Assembly (NCBI GenBank): GCA_021399445.1
Contig: JAJTUQ010000001.1
Coordinates: 1,364,001-1,428,000 of the forward strand
Direction of reading: 5' to 3'
Length of the DNA stretch: 64,000 nt
Source of the DNA: Xylogone sp. PMI_703
Taxonomy: Eukaryota > Ascomycota > Leotiomycetes
Under the pieces are notes generated by a model. The model saw only the letters and a program-made list of their open reading frames with translations, had not been told where the DNA came from and did no database searches. A program made the translations under genes and the position numbers. Position 1 is the stretch's first letter. Each line of letters begins with the position of its first letter. This document shows positions 22,701 through 33,534 of the stretch, piece by piece.

Positions 22701-25564
22701 CAAGTGGCAATTCCCTTTCCAACTCTTATCGGTATCATTTCAAGAAGGTCAACAAATGTTTCAACGGAAGATTCAACGTTGGATCCGTCTTATACCCTGA
22801 CACCACGTATATATTCATTTATACAGTTCTTCCGGTTGCGGCGACAAGACTGGCTAGCAGCCGATTTCGTAGAGGGTTTAGCTGCTGCTGGTATTAACAG
22901 TTCAGTACTTGATACGTTACCTGAAGCGGTTCTCGCCACATTAATGGAAGCTATTGTACAATGTCAAAGCGAACCCCCTAGCTCTTGGAATAGGCAACTT
23001 TTTACGCTAGTAGGACGAGAAGACGTTAACCTGCTGCTTACTCCGGGACAACAGAGCCAGGGATCCAACTACACAATTTTGGTAGGTTAGCAACCTACTG
23101 CTAAGGAAGATGCTGACTTTTTCAGGCACCATCCCATGAATCGAACCTAGATGTTCATACGATATGTGAGTCGGTGGATGATGTAGAGAGCAACGTAGAT
23201 TCTTTTGACGGATCTGCGGAACCTAGCCGACAGATGATTACTCGAGCTATATTCAGAGATGATCGAAGAATGGAAGAAGCCATTAATATCATGAACACAT
23301 TCAGGCCGACTATTGCTCGATGTAAAGCCGAACCAGAGTGGACAGATTCTGAGTTACTTGAAGCACAGAAAGAGCATGTACAAATGCTAGCCTACCGCAC
23401 ACTCGCAATACCTGCTGGCAGAGGCCTTCTCTTTTTCAGTGGACGTAAACCACTACTTACTCAACGCTTAAATATTGGTGGTTTTAATTTAAGCTGTATA
23501 ATGAAGCCAGGTAATAATACTGTCGGTTTGGATAAAATGGCATTTACAGAAGACAAAATATGCTGGCCGTTCTTCCATGCCGGTGTCGCTGCTGGTCTTA
23601 GTATCTCACCCCATGCTAGTGGGATCGATACTTCATGGATTCTGTATAACAAACCTGCTCAAGACCTCAGCAATCGTCATGCTGGATTCTTACTAGCTCT
23701 TGGATTGAATGGACACCTCAAAACGTTAGCAAAGTGGGTTGCCTTCAAATACCTCACTCCAAAGCACACAATGACTTCAATTGGTCTACTTCTTGGTCTT
23801 GCTGCGTCTTATATAGGTACAATGGATTCCTTAGTCACTCGACTTCTATCTGTTCATGTGACGAGAATGCTACCTCCAGGAGCTGCAGAGCTAAATCTGT
23901 CGCCTCATACTCAAACCACTGGCATTTTAGGGATTGGCCTCGTCTACTGCAATACTCAACACCGTCGAATGAGTGAGATCATGGTGACTGAAATCGAACA
24001 CATAGATCAAGAAATGGATGAGACGCTCAGGAGTGAATGCTACCGACTTGCAGCAGGTTTTGCCCTAGGTCTTATCAACCTAGGTAAAGGATCCGATTTA
24101 AAAGGGCTTCATGATATGCGCCTGACTGATAGACTACTTACACTTGCTGCTGGAAGCAAAAAAATAGACCTTGTCCACGTTCTAGATAAGGCTACTGCAG
24201 CAGCGATCATAGCCATAGCACTCATATTTATGAAATCCGAAGATCCAATTCTTGCCCGAAAAGTTGACATCCCAGATTCGACAGTACAGTTTGATTATGT
24301 CCGGCCAGATATGTTCCTGCTCCGAACATTAGCAAGACATTTAATAATGTGGAGCAAGATCGAGCCTACATATACATGGGTTCAACACGGTCTACCAGCT
24401 TCCTATAAGAAGAAATGCAAACTAGACGATATTAAAGATCTTACGAGCGAAGATCTTCCATTTTATAATATAATTGCTGGTCTTTGCTTCAGCATCGCTT
24501 TACGATTTGCAGGATCAGGCTCAATTGTTGCTCGAGACCTGCTAATTCATTACCTGGATCAGATGATGCGGATATGCAATATCCCAGTTGATAGCTATGA
24601 CAAGAAACTAACAAGAAATACTGTTAGAACATGTCAAGATATGCTAGCTCTTGGTGTCGCCTCTGTTATGGCAGGTACCGGAGATCTTTCAGTTTTACGT
24701 CGACTGCGATCATTACACGGTCGTGATGACAGCGAGACTCCATATGGAAGCCATCTGGCAGCCCATCTAGCCATCGGCTGCCTGTTCTTAGCTGGGGGTA
24801 CTCATACGTTTGGCACGTCAAATATTGCCATTGCTTCTCTGCTCCTGGCATTCTATCCTTTATTCCCAGCTAATCCGCAGGATAACAAGTCGCATTTACA
24901 AGCTTTCCGACATTTTTGGGTGTTGGCAGTGGAACCTCGATGCCTTGTAGCAAGAGATATTGATACCAATCAGCCAGTGTCACTACCATTGACAATCACG
25001 CTCCGGGATGATGGGAGCATGCAACGTACCACTCCTTGTCTTCTTCCAGAGCTGGATCAGATACGATCTGTTCGGACAAATAGCACGGAGTATTGGAATA
25101 TCGTACTCGATCTTGAGAATAATCCCATACATATTTCCTCTTTTAAGGCGACGCAGACAATATATGTTCGTAAACGGCTCGCTCATAGCTCTACAGCCTC
25201 TGCATTTCAAGCAACCATACAGGCTCTAAATGATGTTAATGGCGCTTCCATACCATCCCTGGAATGGATATTCGAACTTCCTGTCTTCTCAACACTTACC
25301 AAAGCTGAGAGGGCTTTTGTTCTCCCGCCTGACAATGGTGGCGCTAGTGATATTCACGCAGGGACAAGCCAGACCGTTGTCGATTCTAGACTGGTTCTAG
25401 AAAACGATACTCTAGACAGTGGAAAGAGAGATCGCCTTTCGGGGTTGAAGTTACTGGTAGAATGGGCGGATAAGGCAATGGACGAAGGGCAGGATATACA
25501 GTGGATAACTGCAGGAGTTATAGAGAGACTAAAGGCCCAAATATGGATGGCAACCGAGAGGTGA
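19726..25564 (+). CDS. APC1: Anaphase-promoting complex subunit 1 (BimE-type)
   Basis: Three exons: 19726-22570, 22621-23081 and 23126-25564, giving 1914 residues, close to the size I recall for Aspergillus BimE. The N-terminal third is the propeller-like Apc1 N-terminal region (VIWSRGGCFRQSYQF, FLSGSNHIIHLPFEVEFA). A long basic Ser-rich loop (about 320-450) with SRRRSS-type sites is a likely phospho-regulatory insert, as in other Apc1 proteins. From about residue 1290 the proteasome/cyclosome (PC) repeats are clear: GFLLALGLNGHL, SIGLLLGLAASYIGTMD, GILGIGLVYCNTQHRRMSE, AAGFALGLINLGKG. APC1 is the largest scaffold of the APC/C ubiquitin ligase that drives the metaphase-anaphase transition and mitotic exit. 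Donors are GTAAGT and GTAGGT; phases join without gaps. Confidence 0.95.
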
Positions 25565-26018
25565 TGCACTGAATACGTGATTAATTATTGGAATGGGGCA
25601 TATGGCAATTACGGTCTAGATAAGAAATCATGATTTTCACGATGAAATGGTATAGGTAATAAGTGCATACTTAAAATAGGAATCACTTAAAAGGTTATCC
25701 GCTATAGAATTTAGCTGGAATATAATAATCCAAAAAGGAAACATCACCTCCTTATTATTACCATTTAGCTCTGAAGCAGTGGTTTAGAACTCCACTTGTC
25801 AATAAAATAGGTCAAGGAATTAACGGCTCGGCGAGATACGGCTAATAGCTTCAAGATAAGAATCCCCCACCTTTTCACCTCAATAGATCGACCCTATCTC
25901 ATATTAAGTCCGGCTTTTAGAATACAGTTTTTCAATATTGAATTTTATTTCAAAAGCAGGTAACTTCTTAGAGTATTGTGGACATCTAGATAATTCGAGG
26001 AGACAACTACCTTTTTAA
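25565..26018. other. Intergenic, APC1 to ketopantoate-reductase gene
   Basis: Very AT-rich spacer between two plus-strand genes; promoter of the downstream gene expected here. Nothing specific seen. Confidence 0.5.
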
Positions 26019-27312
26019 ATGACTCAAATGACTGCTAAAAGCAATATCCTTCTCGTGGGGGCCGGAGCCGTAGGGACGATTGGAGCATTAAATATTGAAA
26101 CCGGAGGTTTTGGTAGCGTGACAGCTGTTCTTAGATCAAATTATGAAGCTGTGATAGAATCGGGTTTCAGAATCGACTCTATTGATCACGGTCATCTCAC
26201 AGGCTGGAGACCTACAAAGGGCAAGTAAAATATTCCACTTCTTATTCTTTGTATCACTTGGAAGATAAGCAAAAATCCAGACTTCTGCAGTAACATGAAA
26301 TTCTTTGTTATTTTCAGCCCAATGGAAACTACACTCATGCTAACTCGTGCCGAAGTGGTCAACTCAGTCCCAGACGTGGTCAAGGAGAATCTCACACCCT
26401 TCGACTATGTAGTCTGTTGCACTAAAAACTGCCCAGATATTCCACCATCCTTATCTTCTCTGATTGAACCTGCAGTAACTCCAGGCCATACTGTCATCGT
26501 TCTTGTTCAGAACGGACTGAATATAGAAAAGCCATTATTTGCTGCTTTCCCATCTAATATTGTCCTGTCAGGCATATCAATGATCGATGCCTATGAGAGG
26601 GAAAAGGGGTGGATCATGCATGAATTCGAGGACCAGCTAGTTATTGGTGCTTGGAATAATCCTAATTTTGACGAAAAAGGTAAAGAAACAGAGCTGGAGA
26701 AAGCAAAGGAGTTTATGAAAATCTACCGCGGTGGCGAAGGCGAAGGAGTAGAGAGGCCTAAGGGAAGACCAGACGTGAGGCTTTGCAAGTCTCATGAAGA
26801 AGTCCAGTGGTATAGATGGAGAAAACTAGTTTTTAACTCGGCATTGAATCCTATCTGCGCCGTTACTGGACTCGATGATGCTAGGATTCGACACGCAGAT
26901 GGAGCAGCAGATGGATTAGTACGACCTGCTATGAGAGAAATTGTAGCTACTGCAGCAAAATTGGGATATGTTTTGCCAGAAGACATTGTTGAAACGATGA
27001 TTAATATGGATCCAATTGATTTATACCTTAAACCAAGTATGCTTGTGGATGCTGAGAAGGTAAGTTGTGTCAACTTTCCTTGTTGCCCTAGTTAATAGTT
27101 GCTCAAGGCTTCTGATTGCTATCATTCTAATTGATCTACAGGGTAACTTTCTAGAATTTGAAAACTTAATTGGCGAGCCATTACGAGAAGCTGAGAGAGC
27201 AGGCGTTGACACACCAACCTTGAGGGTCATTTATTACATGTGCAAGGCGCTACAGTGGAAGACGAAGGAGGCGAGAGGGTTGGTAACCGTACCTCCAAAG
27301 AGGCATATTTAG
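26019..27312 (+). CDS. 2-dehydropantoate 2-reductase family protein (ApbA/PanE)
   Basis: Three exons: 26019-26224, 26318-27059 and 27142-27312, giving 372 residues. The N-terminal Rossmann motif LLVGAGAVGTIGALN (about 11-25) binds NADP(H). Central PFDYVVCCTKNCPDIPP and LVQNGLNIEKPL are typical of fungal family members. The C-terminal ApbA_C domain includes the catalytic-type Lys in RWRKLVFNSALNP and the ELR/FLEFENLIGEPLREAE end. The enzyme class reduces ketopantoate to pantoate on the way to CoA, but fungi have several paralogues whose substrates are unknown. The first intron is ambiguous. GTAAAA/TTTTCAG (26225-26317) is canonical and is used here. A GC donor (GCAAGT at 26221) with acceptor at 26354-26355 would drop 13 residues and gives a smoother family match (RPTK-VVNS). 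Confidence 0.85.
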
Positions 27313-27874
27313 ATTCTTAGATTTTAGATCCATTCATAATCTCGTCTAAAACTCATGACTTGCCAAAATAGAGAGATCGGTATTGTAGAATTGATTGAGG
27401 GAGCCCGGTATTTCCGGCACCTCTCACCTGTTGTCATTACATAACTACATATATGCAACCTGAATGTACTATCTGCGAAGATTTGGGAGTTTCAGGTTGA
27501 CACAGAATATATTTTAACCCACGAAGATATGTTTCAATATAACTTCGCTGGCCATTACTTCTATTAACAATACACCAGCCATCCATGAACCTCAATGTTA
27601 GAGTGAAACTTGAGGGAACTACCGTTCTTTATCTATACCCACTATTTTTATCATAACTTCAAAAACAACCAAGCCCACAAACAAAACCAGTAACATTAAA
27701 AGAGGAAAGAATGTAGATGTAGATTATGCCACCAAAATACCGTACCAAGAGGATTTCGGCTATATGTCCTAGTCGTAGTCAACGAGATAAGTCCCAAAAT
27801 GTGATCAATCTTTACGTCAGAGCACGGAAATAAGAAGTATCATCTATCGGAACCCCCTACTCCAGGTTTGGGTA
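27313..27874. other. Intergenic, convergent 3' ends
   Basis: AT-rich spacer between the stops of the ketopantoate-reductase gene and RTA1-1. No recognised feature. Confidence 0.5.
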
Positions 27875-28895
27875 TCAACGCTTATTGCCGAACGCTGGCA
27901 TCTCATAGCCAACATGGGTGGCATGACTTGGCCCTTGTGTGTACTCCTCGTCCATGGATCTATTCTTCATAATGATCCTGCTGGGGTGAAGAATGTTGAA
28001 TAATAACATTGTGAGGAACATCAATGTTGCATCGAAGACATATAGAAACGCTTCGTGCTCGAGCAGGTACCCATCATTCCCTTGAACATATTCGACGACA
28101 CGAAAGACTGATCGTATCATGATAAATACGCTTGCCGCATAGAGGACGAGAAGATATTTTTGCCACGGTACTTCCACAGACATCGAGCGGGTGGTGGGGT
28201 ATAATGCGATGCGATAATGAAAAATACCAGAAACCACAACGAAGAACCCGAAGAACAGTATCTGAATAACAAGCCCGGCTGTTATAATATTCTGGCCGAG
28301 GTCGATATCGCTTTTCTTTTTGGCCTGGGCTAACATCCCACCACCTGTGCATAGCATGAGTATTTTATCACTGTAGTACAAGCAGGTAGATAAACCACAT
28401 ACCTCCAGACTGTACCAAAAATGAGAGGACATCTCCAGTAACAAAGACTTTTGTAAGCCACCGGGATCTTATAATTGAATGCTTTTCGCCATCTGTCAAC
28501 AGTATGATACGACTAAGTATCATATATATTGAGGCAGCAAACAAGGCGGGTGCTAACAAGATCAATAGACTCTGAATGATATACGGACCCAATGTCCAAT
28601 CTCCAGGAGTCTGCTTGCTAGAGAGCATTCGCCCAATGTAACCAATAGTTTCAACTATGCATTGATGATTCAGATTATGCTATCGTAATAAAAATCAAAC
28701 TAGACTTCACTTACAGATCCCTCCAATGAGAAATGGAATGAAGTACCATGTCCGTTTGCTGAAAAGTTGGTAGGCATGGCCTAGTGTTGACAATCCAAAG
28801 AGAGCAACGAATATGCCGGCGGCAGCTGAAGAAGGATTATAATGGTAAAAGACAAACTTGTCAGGGGAATCAGAAGCCATTATCAGCTCTGACAT
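27875..28895 (-). CDS. RTA1-family seven-transmembrane protein 1
   Basis: Three exons: 28895-28715, 28654-28403 and 28344-27875, giving 300 residues. Splicing restores the family hallmarks: GGICFETIGYIGRM across intron 1 and FLVQSGGGGML across intron 2. About seven hydrophobic segments are visible, including GIFVALFGLSTLGHAYQLF, SLLILLAPALFAASIYMIL and LVIQILFFGFFVVVSGIF. The conserved RSVFRVVEYVQG, then FLYVFDATLMF, completes the RTA1 signature. Family members (yeast Rta1, Rsb1) are plasma-membrane or ER proteins linked to resistance to 7-aminocholesterol or phytosphingosine and to lipid translocation. The start is either 28895 (MSELIMAS) or the next Met at 28880. It is divergent from an Upc2-like regulator 593 bp away and shares an upstream 12-mer with RTA1-2. 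Confidence 0.92.
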
Positions 28896-28971
28896 GGATA
28901 TTACGTCTTGTTGAAAATAAAGGAACACGAAATGAATGAATGAGAAACCCGTCCTTGCTCCTCTAAGGGAA

Positions 28972-28986
28972 GCAAGGCGTATATAT
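28972..28986 (-). promoter_or_regulatory. TATA/SRE-like word upstream of RTA1-1
   Basis: Read in gene orientation it contains TATACGCCTTGC, 77-91 nt upstream of the start. The same 12 bases occur upstream of RTA1-2. It could be a TATA box, a CGTATA regulator site, or both. Confidence 0.4.
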
Positions 28987-29175
28987 GTGTACTATTGAAC
29001 GTAATTGCCATCCTTGACTCGGACAAATATTGCTACAGAAACGCGTAATCTGACAGAGGAGAAGTTTCAAGCACCTAGATGGTTTGAAATATGGGGCAGT
29101 GAAGATACATACGGAGCGTATTCGTGAAATGGTTCAAATCCCAAGGGGGCTTTGATGCTTAAAGCGATATACGCG

Positions 29176-29205
29176 CTCGTACTCGCACTCGCACTCGCAC
29201 TCGTA
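29176..29205. repeat. Hexamer microsatellite (CTCGYA)x5
   Basis: Five head-to-tail units read CTCGTA, three CTCGCA, CTCGTA. It directly follows the TATACG word at 29168-29173, inside the divergent RTA1-1/regulator spacer. Confidence 0.9.
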
Positions 29206-29488
29206 CTACGGCGCAGGCACGGTGGATCCTGAACCTCCGACAAGCACCGCCATTCAACAAATCGCCTTGCGACATCGTTGGCCCACGGCCCATTGGCAAG
29301 TCAAGACGCGCCATATGGAACTGCACACATACGAGAAGCAGCAATCATCAACAGGCGGCTGAGTTTTGTTTTTACCATTATCAGGGGCTGTAATCTGAGA
29401 CTGGACTGCAAAGACGGGCTGGAATTGCCCGGATGCCTGGTCGACTCCTCATCAACCTCCTTCGTTCAGGGCGGCGTAAGAAGGGAAC

Positions 29489-30998
29489 ATGAACACCACC
29501 GGTTCGAGGCGGCCTCACCGGAAGACGAGAACGGGCTGTAAAACGTGCAAGAGGCGTAAGGTTAAAGTAAGCTTTCCTCCGTTGTCGCAAGATATGCTTT
29601 TTACTTATTTATTTTCTTTTCCTTTCTCCCCTTCCTCACTGGTAATATGCGCTGGCTCATGTGACTGCTGACGGGCTTCTGGCTGAAAAGCACATGACCT
29701 GATGTGACAGTGCATATTGTTGTACCTGGGTTTGTCTATCTCACTGCTGCAATATATTGCTGGCGCCGAGCTTTTCATAAGTCTTTGTTCAAATCTACGA
29801 ATATGTTCTAAGCCCAGCTACTAACTCATCTCTCTACTTAAAGTGCGATGAGCAGAGACCACAGTGCAGCAACTGCATCAAACATTCGGTCCAATGTGAC
29901 TATTTGCTTCCGCCATTATCAAGCCTCCCTGGCACTCCTATAACTAATTTGTCTCATGGTGCTCATTCTCCCTTTGTTGACACTCCTCAACTAGCCGCAA
30001 GCGAGCTGAGAGATAGTACCAGCCCATACGATGACATGCCCGGGGCTGGGATTGAAAGACGGGCATTAAATCTGAATTTAGCTGACCTAGAGTTGCTGCA
30101 CAACTACAGTACATCTACATGCTATTCACTCTCTAGCAATCCTATCCTGAGGACATTGTGGAAGATCAATGTGCCTCAGCTAGGTTTTGCCTATGGGTTC
30201 GTTATGCGAGGCATTTTAGCTCTTTCAGCACTGCACCTAGCCTACTTCAGGAGAGAACGCCGGGATTACTATGTTTCCCAAGCAATTCTCCATCACCAAA
30301 GCGGCCTTCGAGTTGCCATATCTCTATTACCGCATATTAATGCTGAGAACTGTACCGCAGTCTATTTATTTTCGGCAATGACCTTTATATTCGCCCTAGC
30401 GAACCCACGCACTTCAGATGAATTCTTCCTTGTGAGCGAGCATGGAATGCCAGAGTGGCCGTCCCTCCTGCAAGGCACAAAGTCCATCATCCAATCGTCG
30501 TACCATATACTCCATTCAGGAAGTTTAGGACCAATGTTTGAGGCAGGGCGGCGGAGAGTCGAGATTCGGGATCAAACGGTAATTGAATGGCAACATCTCG
30601 GCGAGATACGGAAATTGTTGATATCTACTGTCGCGGATCAAAGACTATTGGATGTCTACATCGCCGCAGCAGAAGAATTAGAAAGGTCCTTCGTTGCATT
30701 TTTCAACCGGGACTTAGAAGATTTCGAGGGAACAGACATATTTGTCTGGTTATTTCGATCATCGGAAGAATACCTCAGCCTACTTAAGAACAAAGCTCAA
30801 GAGGCACTGTCACTCTTTGCTTACTCTTGTGTCTTATTAAGGAAGCTAGAGAAGCACTGGTGGATGGAAGGTTGGAGCACGCATATGCTAGAGTGGATAT
30901 ACTATTCTCTGGATAAGGAGCATCGATTGTGGATTCAGTGGCCTATCGAGGAGATCGGATGGGTTCCTGATCAAGATGGTGTAAATCATACAATATGA
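29489..30998 (+). CDS. Zn2Cys6 transcription factor, Upc2/sterol-regulator-like
   Basis: Two exons: 29489-29566 and 29844-30998, giving 410 residues. The 277-nt intron (donor GTAAGC, acceptor TTAAAG) splits the zinc cluster, which after splicing reads GCKTCKRRKVK then CDEQRPQCSNCIKHSVQCDY. That gives the six Cys with C-X2-C-X6-C-X6-C-X2-C-X6-C spacing. The rest resembles the Upc2/Ecm22-type effector domain: LADLELLHNYSTSTCYSL, PQLGFAYGFVMRGILALSAL, and YYVSQAILHHQSGLR. In yeasts this domain senses sterols and controls ergosterol genes; many filamentous-fungus relatives have unassigned roles. It is divergent from RTA1-1, a lipid-translocation family protein, so local control of that gene is a reasonable hypothesis. 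The protein is short for a full Zn2Cys6 regulator but usual for this subgroup. Confidence 0.88.
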
Positions 30999-31403
30999 GA
31001 CAGGATAATACCCGGTTAAGTTGGACTTAGTAATATATTCATCGATTTTGCAGTCAGGCTCCAGAAACGTACGGTGTAAGATAATCATCGAACTACCAAT
31101 AGCCACCAAGTTCTCCGCCACAAGTTTTAATGGTAAATTATCTCATGTCTCCCATCTGATAAGATACGCGAATATGCGGAGTGCGGGTAGCAGCGGCTCG
31201 ATAGGTCAAGCTGTGCCGAGGATATAGAAGCTCCAACGGCTCCCAACCTTGAATTACCTCAGATCAACAACAACATTCTAGCAAGCAATTTAAACTGTAC
31301 CTTTTGATCAATTCAATTACAACTTTTGTATTAGACCTTGCTACGCTCGCAATAAACCTAGATCTCAAAGAGAAACCCACACAAGCCAAGCTAGAACTCC
31401 ACA
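30999..31403. other. Intergenic, regulator to enoyl-CoA hydratase gene
   Basis: Promoter region of the hydratase gene and 3' UTR of the regulator. No recognised element. Confidence 0.5.
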
Positions 31404-32546
31404 ATGCGCACGCATCTCCAACGCCCTTTCACTGGGCTCTTCAAGCAGTCATTCACTACCCGACCTATCCTTTTCACCACATCAAGGCTGTACTCCACGC
31501 CGTCTGCCGAACCTCAAGTCTACAGCCATTCTCTCCCTCTGCCCACTACTCGAGGACGCATTACCATCCTCACTCTCAACCGACCTTCAGCACGAAACGC
31601 CATTTCGCGACAACTCCTCACCGAACTCCGCACATATATTGACAGTATTGCCGCCGAATATGACAGTGAAGGGAATGAAGTACCAGAGAAGAAGGTCTTT
31701 GGTGGAGCCGCTGGAGAAAGCATGGGGCCTACCAGAGCGCTGATCTTGACAAGTGGGGTGGATGAGAGTTTCTGTGCGGGAGCGGATTTGAAAGAACGGA
31801 AGGAGATGAGTGCTGATGAGTGAGTCTTTTATTTTATAGTCTCGCTCTTCAAACCGTGCTTAGAAGGCAGGCGCATATTCACTTAAGCAGATGAATTGCA
31901 TGTTAGCACTGTGGTCAAGAGCTATGCTAACCCCATCTATTACTTCTACAGAACAGCAGCCTTCCTCGCTAACCTTCGCAACACCTTCACGGCACTTTCA
32001 GCCCTTCCTATCCCTACGATCAGTGCTGTCTCCTCTCTAGCTCTAGGAGGTGGTCTCGAGCTGGCACTCTGCACACATCTCCGCGTCTTCGCATCGACAG
32101 CGCAAGTCGGTCTCCCCGAAACACGTCTAGGTATAATCCCAGGTGCAGGTGGAACTTACCGACTCCCTGGCCTAATTGGTCTTTCTCGTGCTCGGGACCT
32201 TATTCTTACGGGGAGAAGAGTGACTGCTGCCGAAGCTTACTTCCTGGGTATTGCAGATAGGCTAGTAGAGATTCCAGCTGAAACTCAAGAGGGAGAAGAG
32301 AGCAAGGAGAAGCAAAAGGAGGTCTTGAAGAAGGCTCGGGAGGAAGCTCTTAGGGAGGCCGTTGTTCTCGCTGGGCAGATTTGCGAGGGTGGTCCCATTG
32401 CCATTAGGGCTGCATTGAAAGCTGTCGAGTGGGCTAGGGAGGAGGTGGAGAATAAGATGTATGAGCGGGTGGTGGGGAGTGAGGATCGCAACGAGGCGCT
32501 TGCTGCATTTAGGGAGAAGAGAAAGCCAGTCTTCACGGGACGGTAG
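31404..32546 (+). CDS. Mitochondrial enoyl-CoA hydratase/isomerase, AUH-type (methylglutaconyl-CoA hydratase)
   Basis: Two exons: 31404-31819 and 31952-32546, giving 336 residues (donor GTGAGT, acceptor TCTACAG, GA|A codon split). The N-terminus (about 1-35) is Arg/Ser/Thr-rich without acidic residues, typical of a mitochondrial presequence. The crotonase fold shows the oxyanion and CoA motifs FCAGADLKERKEM and SSLALGGGLELALC, then the catalytic-loop region GLPETRLGIIPGAGGTYRLP. These closely match animal AUH, which hydrates 3-methylglutaconyl-CoA to HMG-CoA in leucine breakdown. A Lys/Glu-rich insert (about 259-280) precedes the last helices. The substrate is inferred from motif similarity; another short-chain enoyl-CoA activity is possible. 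Confidence 0.9.
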
Positions 32547-33534
32547 AGAGGATAGGTAATGCTGTAGATTGGATATTAAATTTTGAAGGACAAGATGCTA
32601 TAAAATGTGACCCGTATAATGCCATTGCTGAATGGTCTCGAAAGAAAGGCCTGCAAAGTTTTGACTGTATCATCATTAATAGAAGAAAGGAATGTACTTC
32701 AACATCAAAATAGACAACAATTGGTTCTCAGATACTGGAGGATGTATGACAGTATGAAGCAGTTAATTTATTACTATGCTCCCAAACTCCGCACGTGACA
32801 CGATACAAGCAAAACCGTTCACGAGCTCCCCCGCACTTGCCGAGAAAATCCCATGTTAACAATGATGGCATTTCTCGCTAGGAGCAATATCCATAGTTAC
32901 CGTACAGCTGCAGTAAGCTCGCGCCACTGACTAAACCAAACCACAGCTACTCTCAGTTCCCGGATACCTCATGCATCGCAATGTCGCAAAAAAAGATACC
33001 TTCCAACGCTTTCGCAAAGCTGTAATGTACACACCAAACTACGAGGAGGTAATTGATACAAGTAATGCTGTATAAAAGTAAAAGTGAGGAAGACAATGCC
33101 GAAATAGGTCGGCGGGATCTAGATCACATGCAGATCAGCGTTGAAGCAACGATCTACTGATGGGTAAGGTATGACGCCAGAGGTTTGTGCCCCCAGCACC
33201 CAAACCGGGCGGCGCAATGTACAGATACTTGCGTATTTGTGCGTGGGTTTTCCTAGGTTGGTGAAGTACCGATAGCTTGGAGAGGTTGCTAGAGCTTGGT
33301 GGTTTTCTCCACCCGCGATGACATCACCTCGATTGACGAGACAAACATCACCTTCAAAAAGGGCACGCAAACACCTTTTCTTTGAGATGTTTTATCTAGC
33401 AAAGTATTAAAACACCAGAATCACCATTTCTTCTTCAGAAAAGAAAGAACATATTAAGAATTGCCATCTCTCCTTCAGATCGATTACTGAGCTACAACTT
33501 CTACTTCTATATAACCACAGAAAATAACTGAAAT
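32547..33534. other. Intergenic, about 1 kb
   Basis: Between two plus-strand genes. A TATAAAAG sequence at 33071-33078 could be a TATA box for the LEA-like gene, but lies about 460 bp before its start; TATATAA at 33508-33514 is closer. No coding signal. Confidence 0.4.

Larger units (their letters stand above)
28896..29488. promoter_or_regulatory. Divergent promoter region of RTA1-1 and the Zn2Cys6 gene
   Basis: The 593 bp lie between two outward-facing starts. They contain a GCAAGGCGTATATAT word at 28972-28986, a second CGTATA (as TATACG) at 29168-29173, and a hexamer microsatellite. CGTATA matches six of seven bases of the yeast Upc2 sterol response element core TCGTATA as I know it. That the regulator uses these sites is inference. 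Confidence 0.45.

Noticed and set aside
29131..29141. GGTTCAAATCC, a perfect tRNA B-box-like sequence
   Set aside because: The flanks do not form a T-stem or acceptor stem, and no A box lies at the right distance.
26019..33100. Secondary-metabolite cluster (reductase, Zn2Cys6 regulator, hydratase, nearby MFS)
   Set aside because: No backbone enzyme (PKS, NRPS, terpene cyclase, DMATS), and the hydratase is a mitochondrial AUH type; adjacency alone is not enough.
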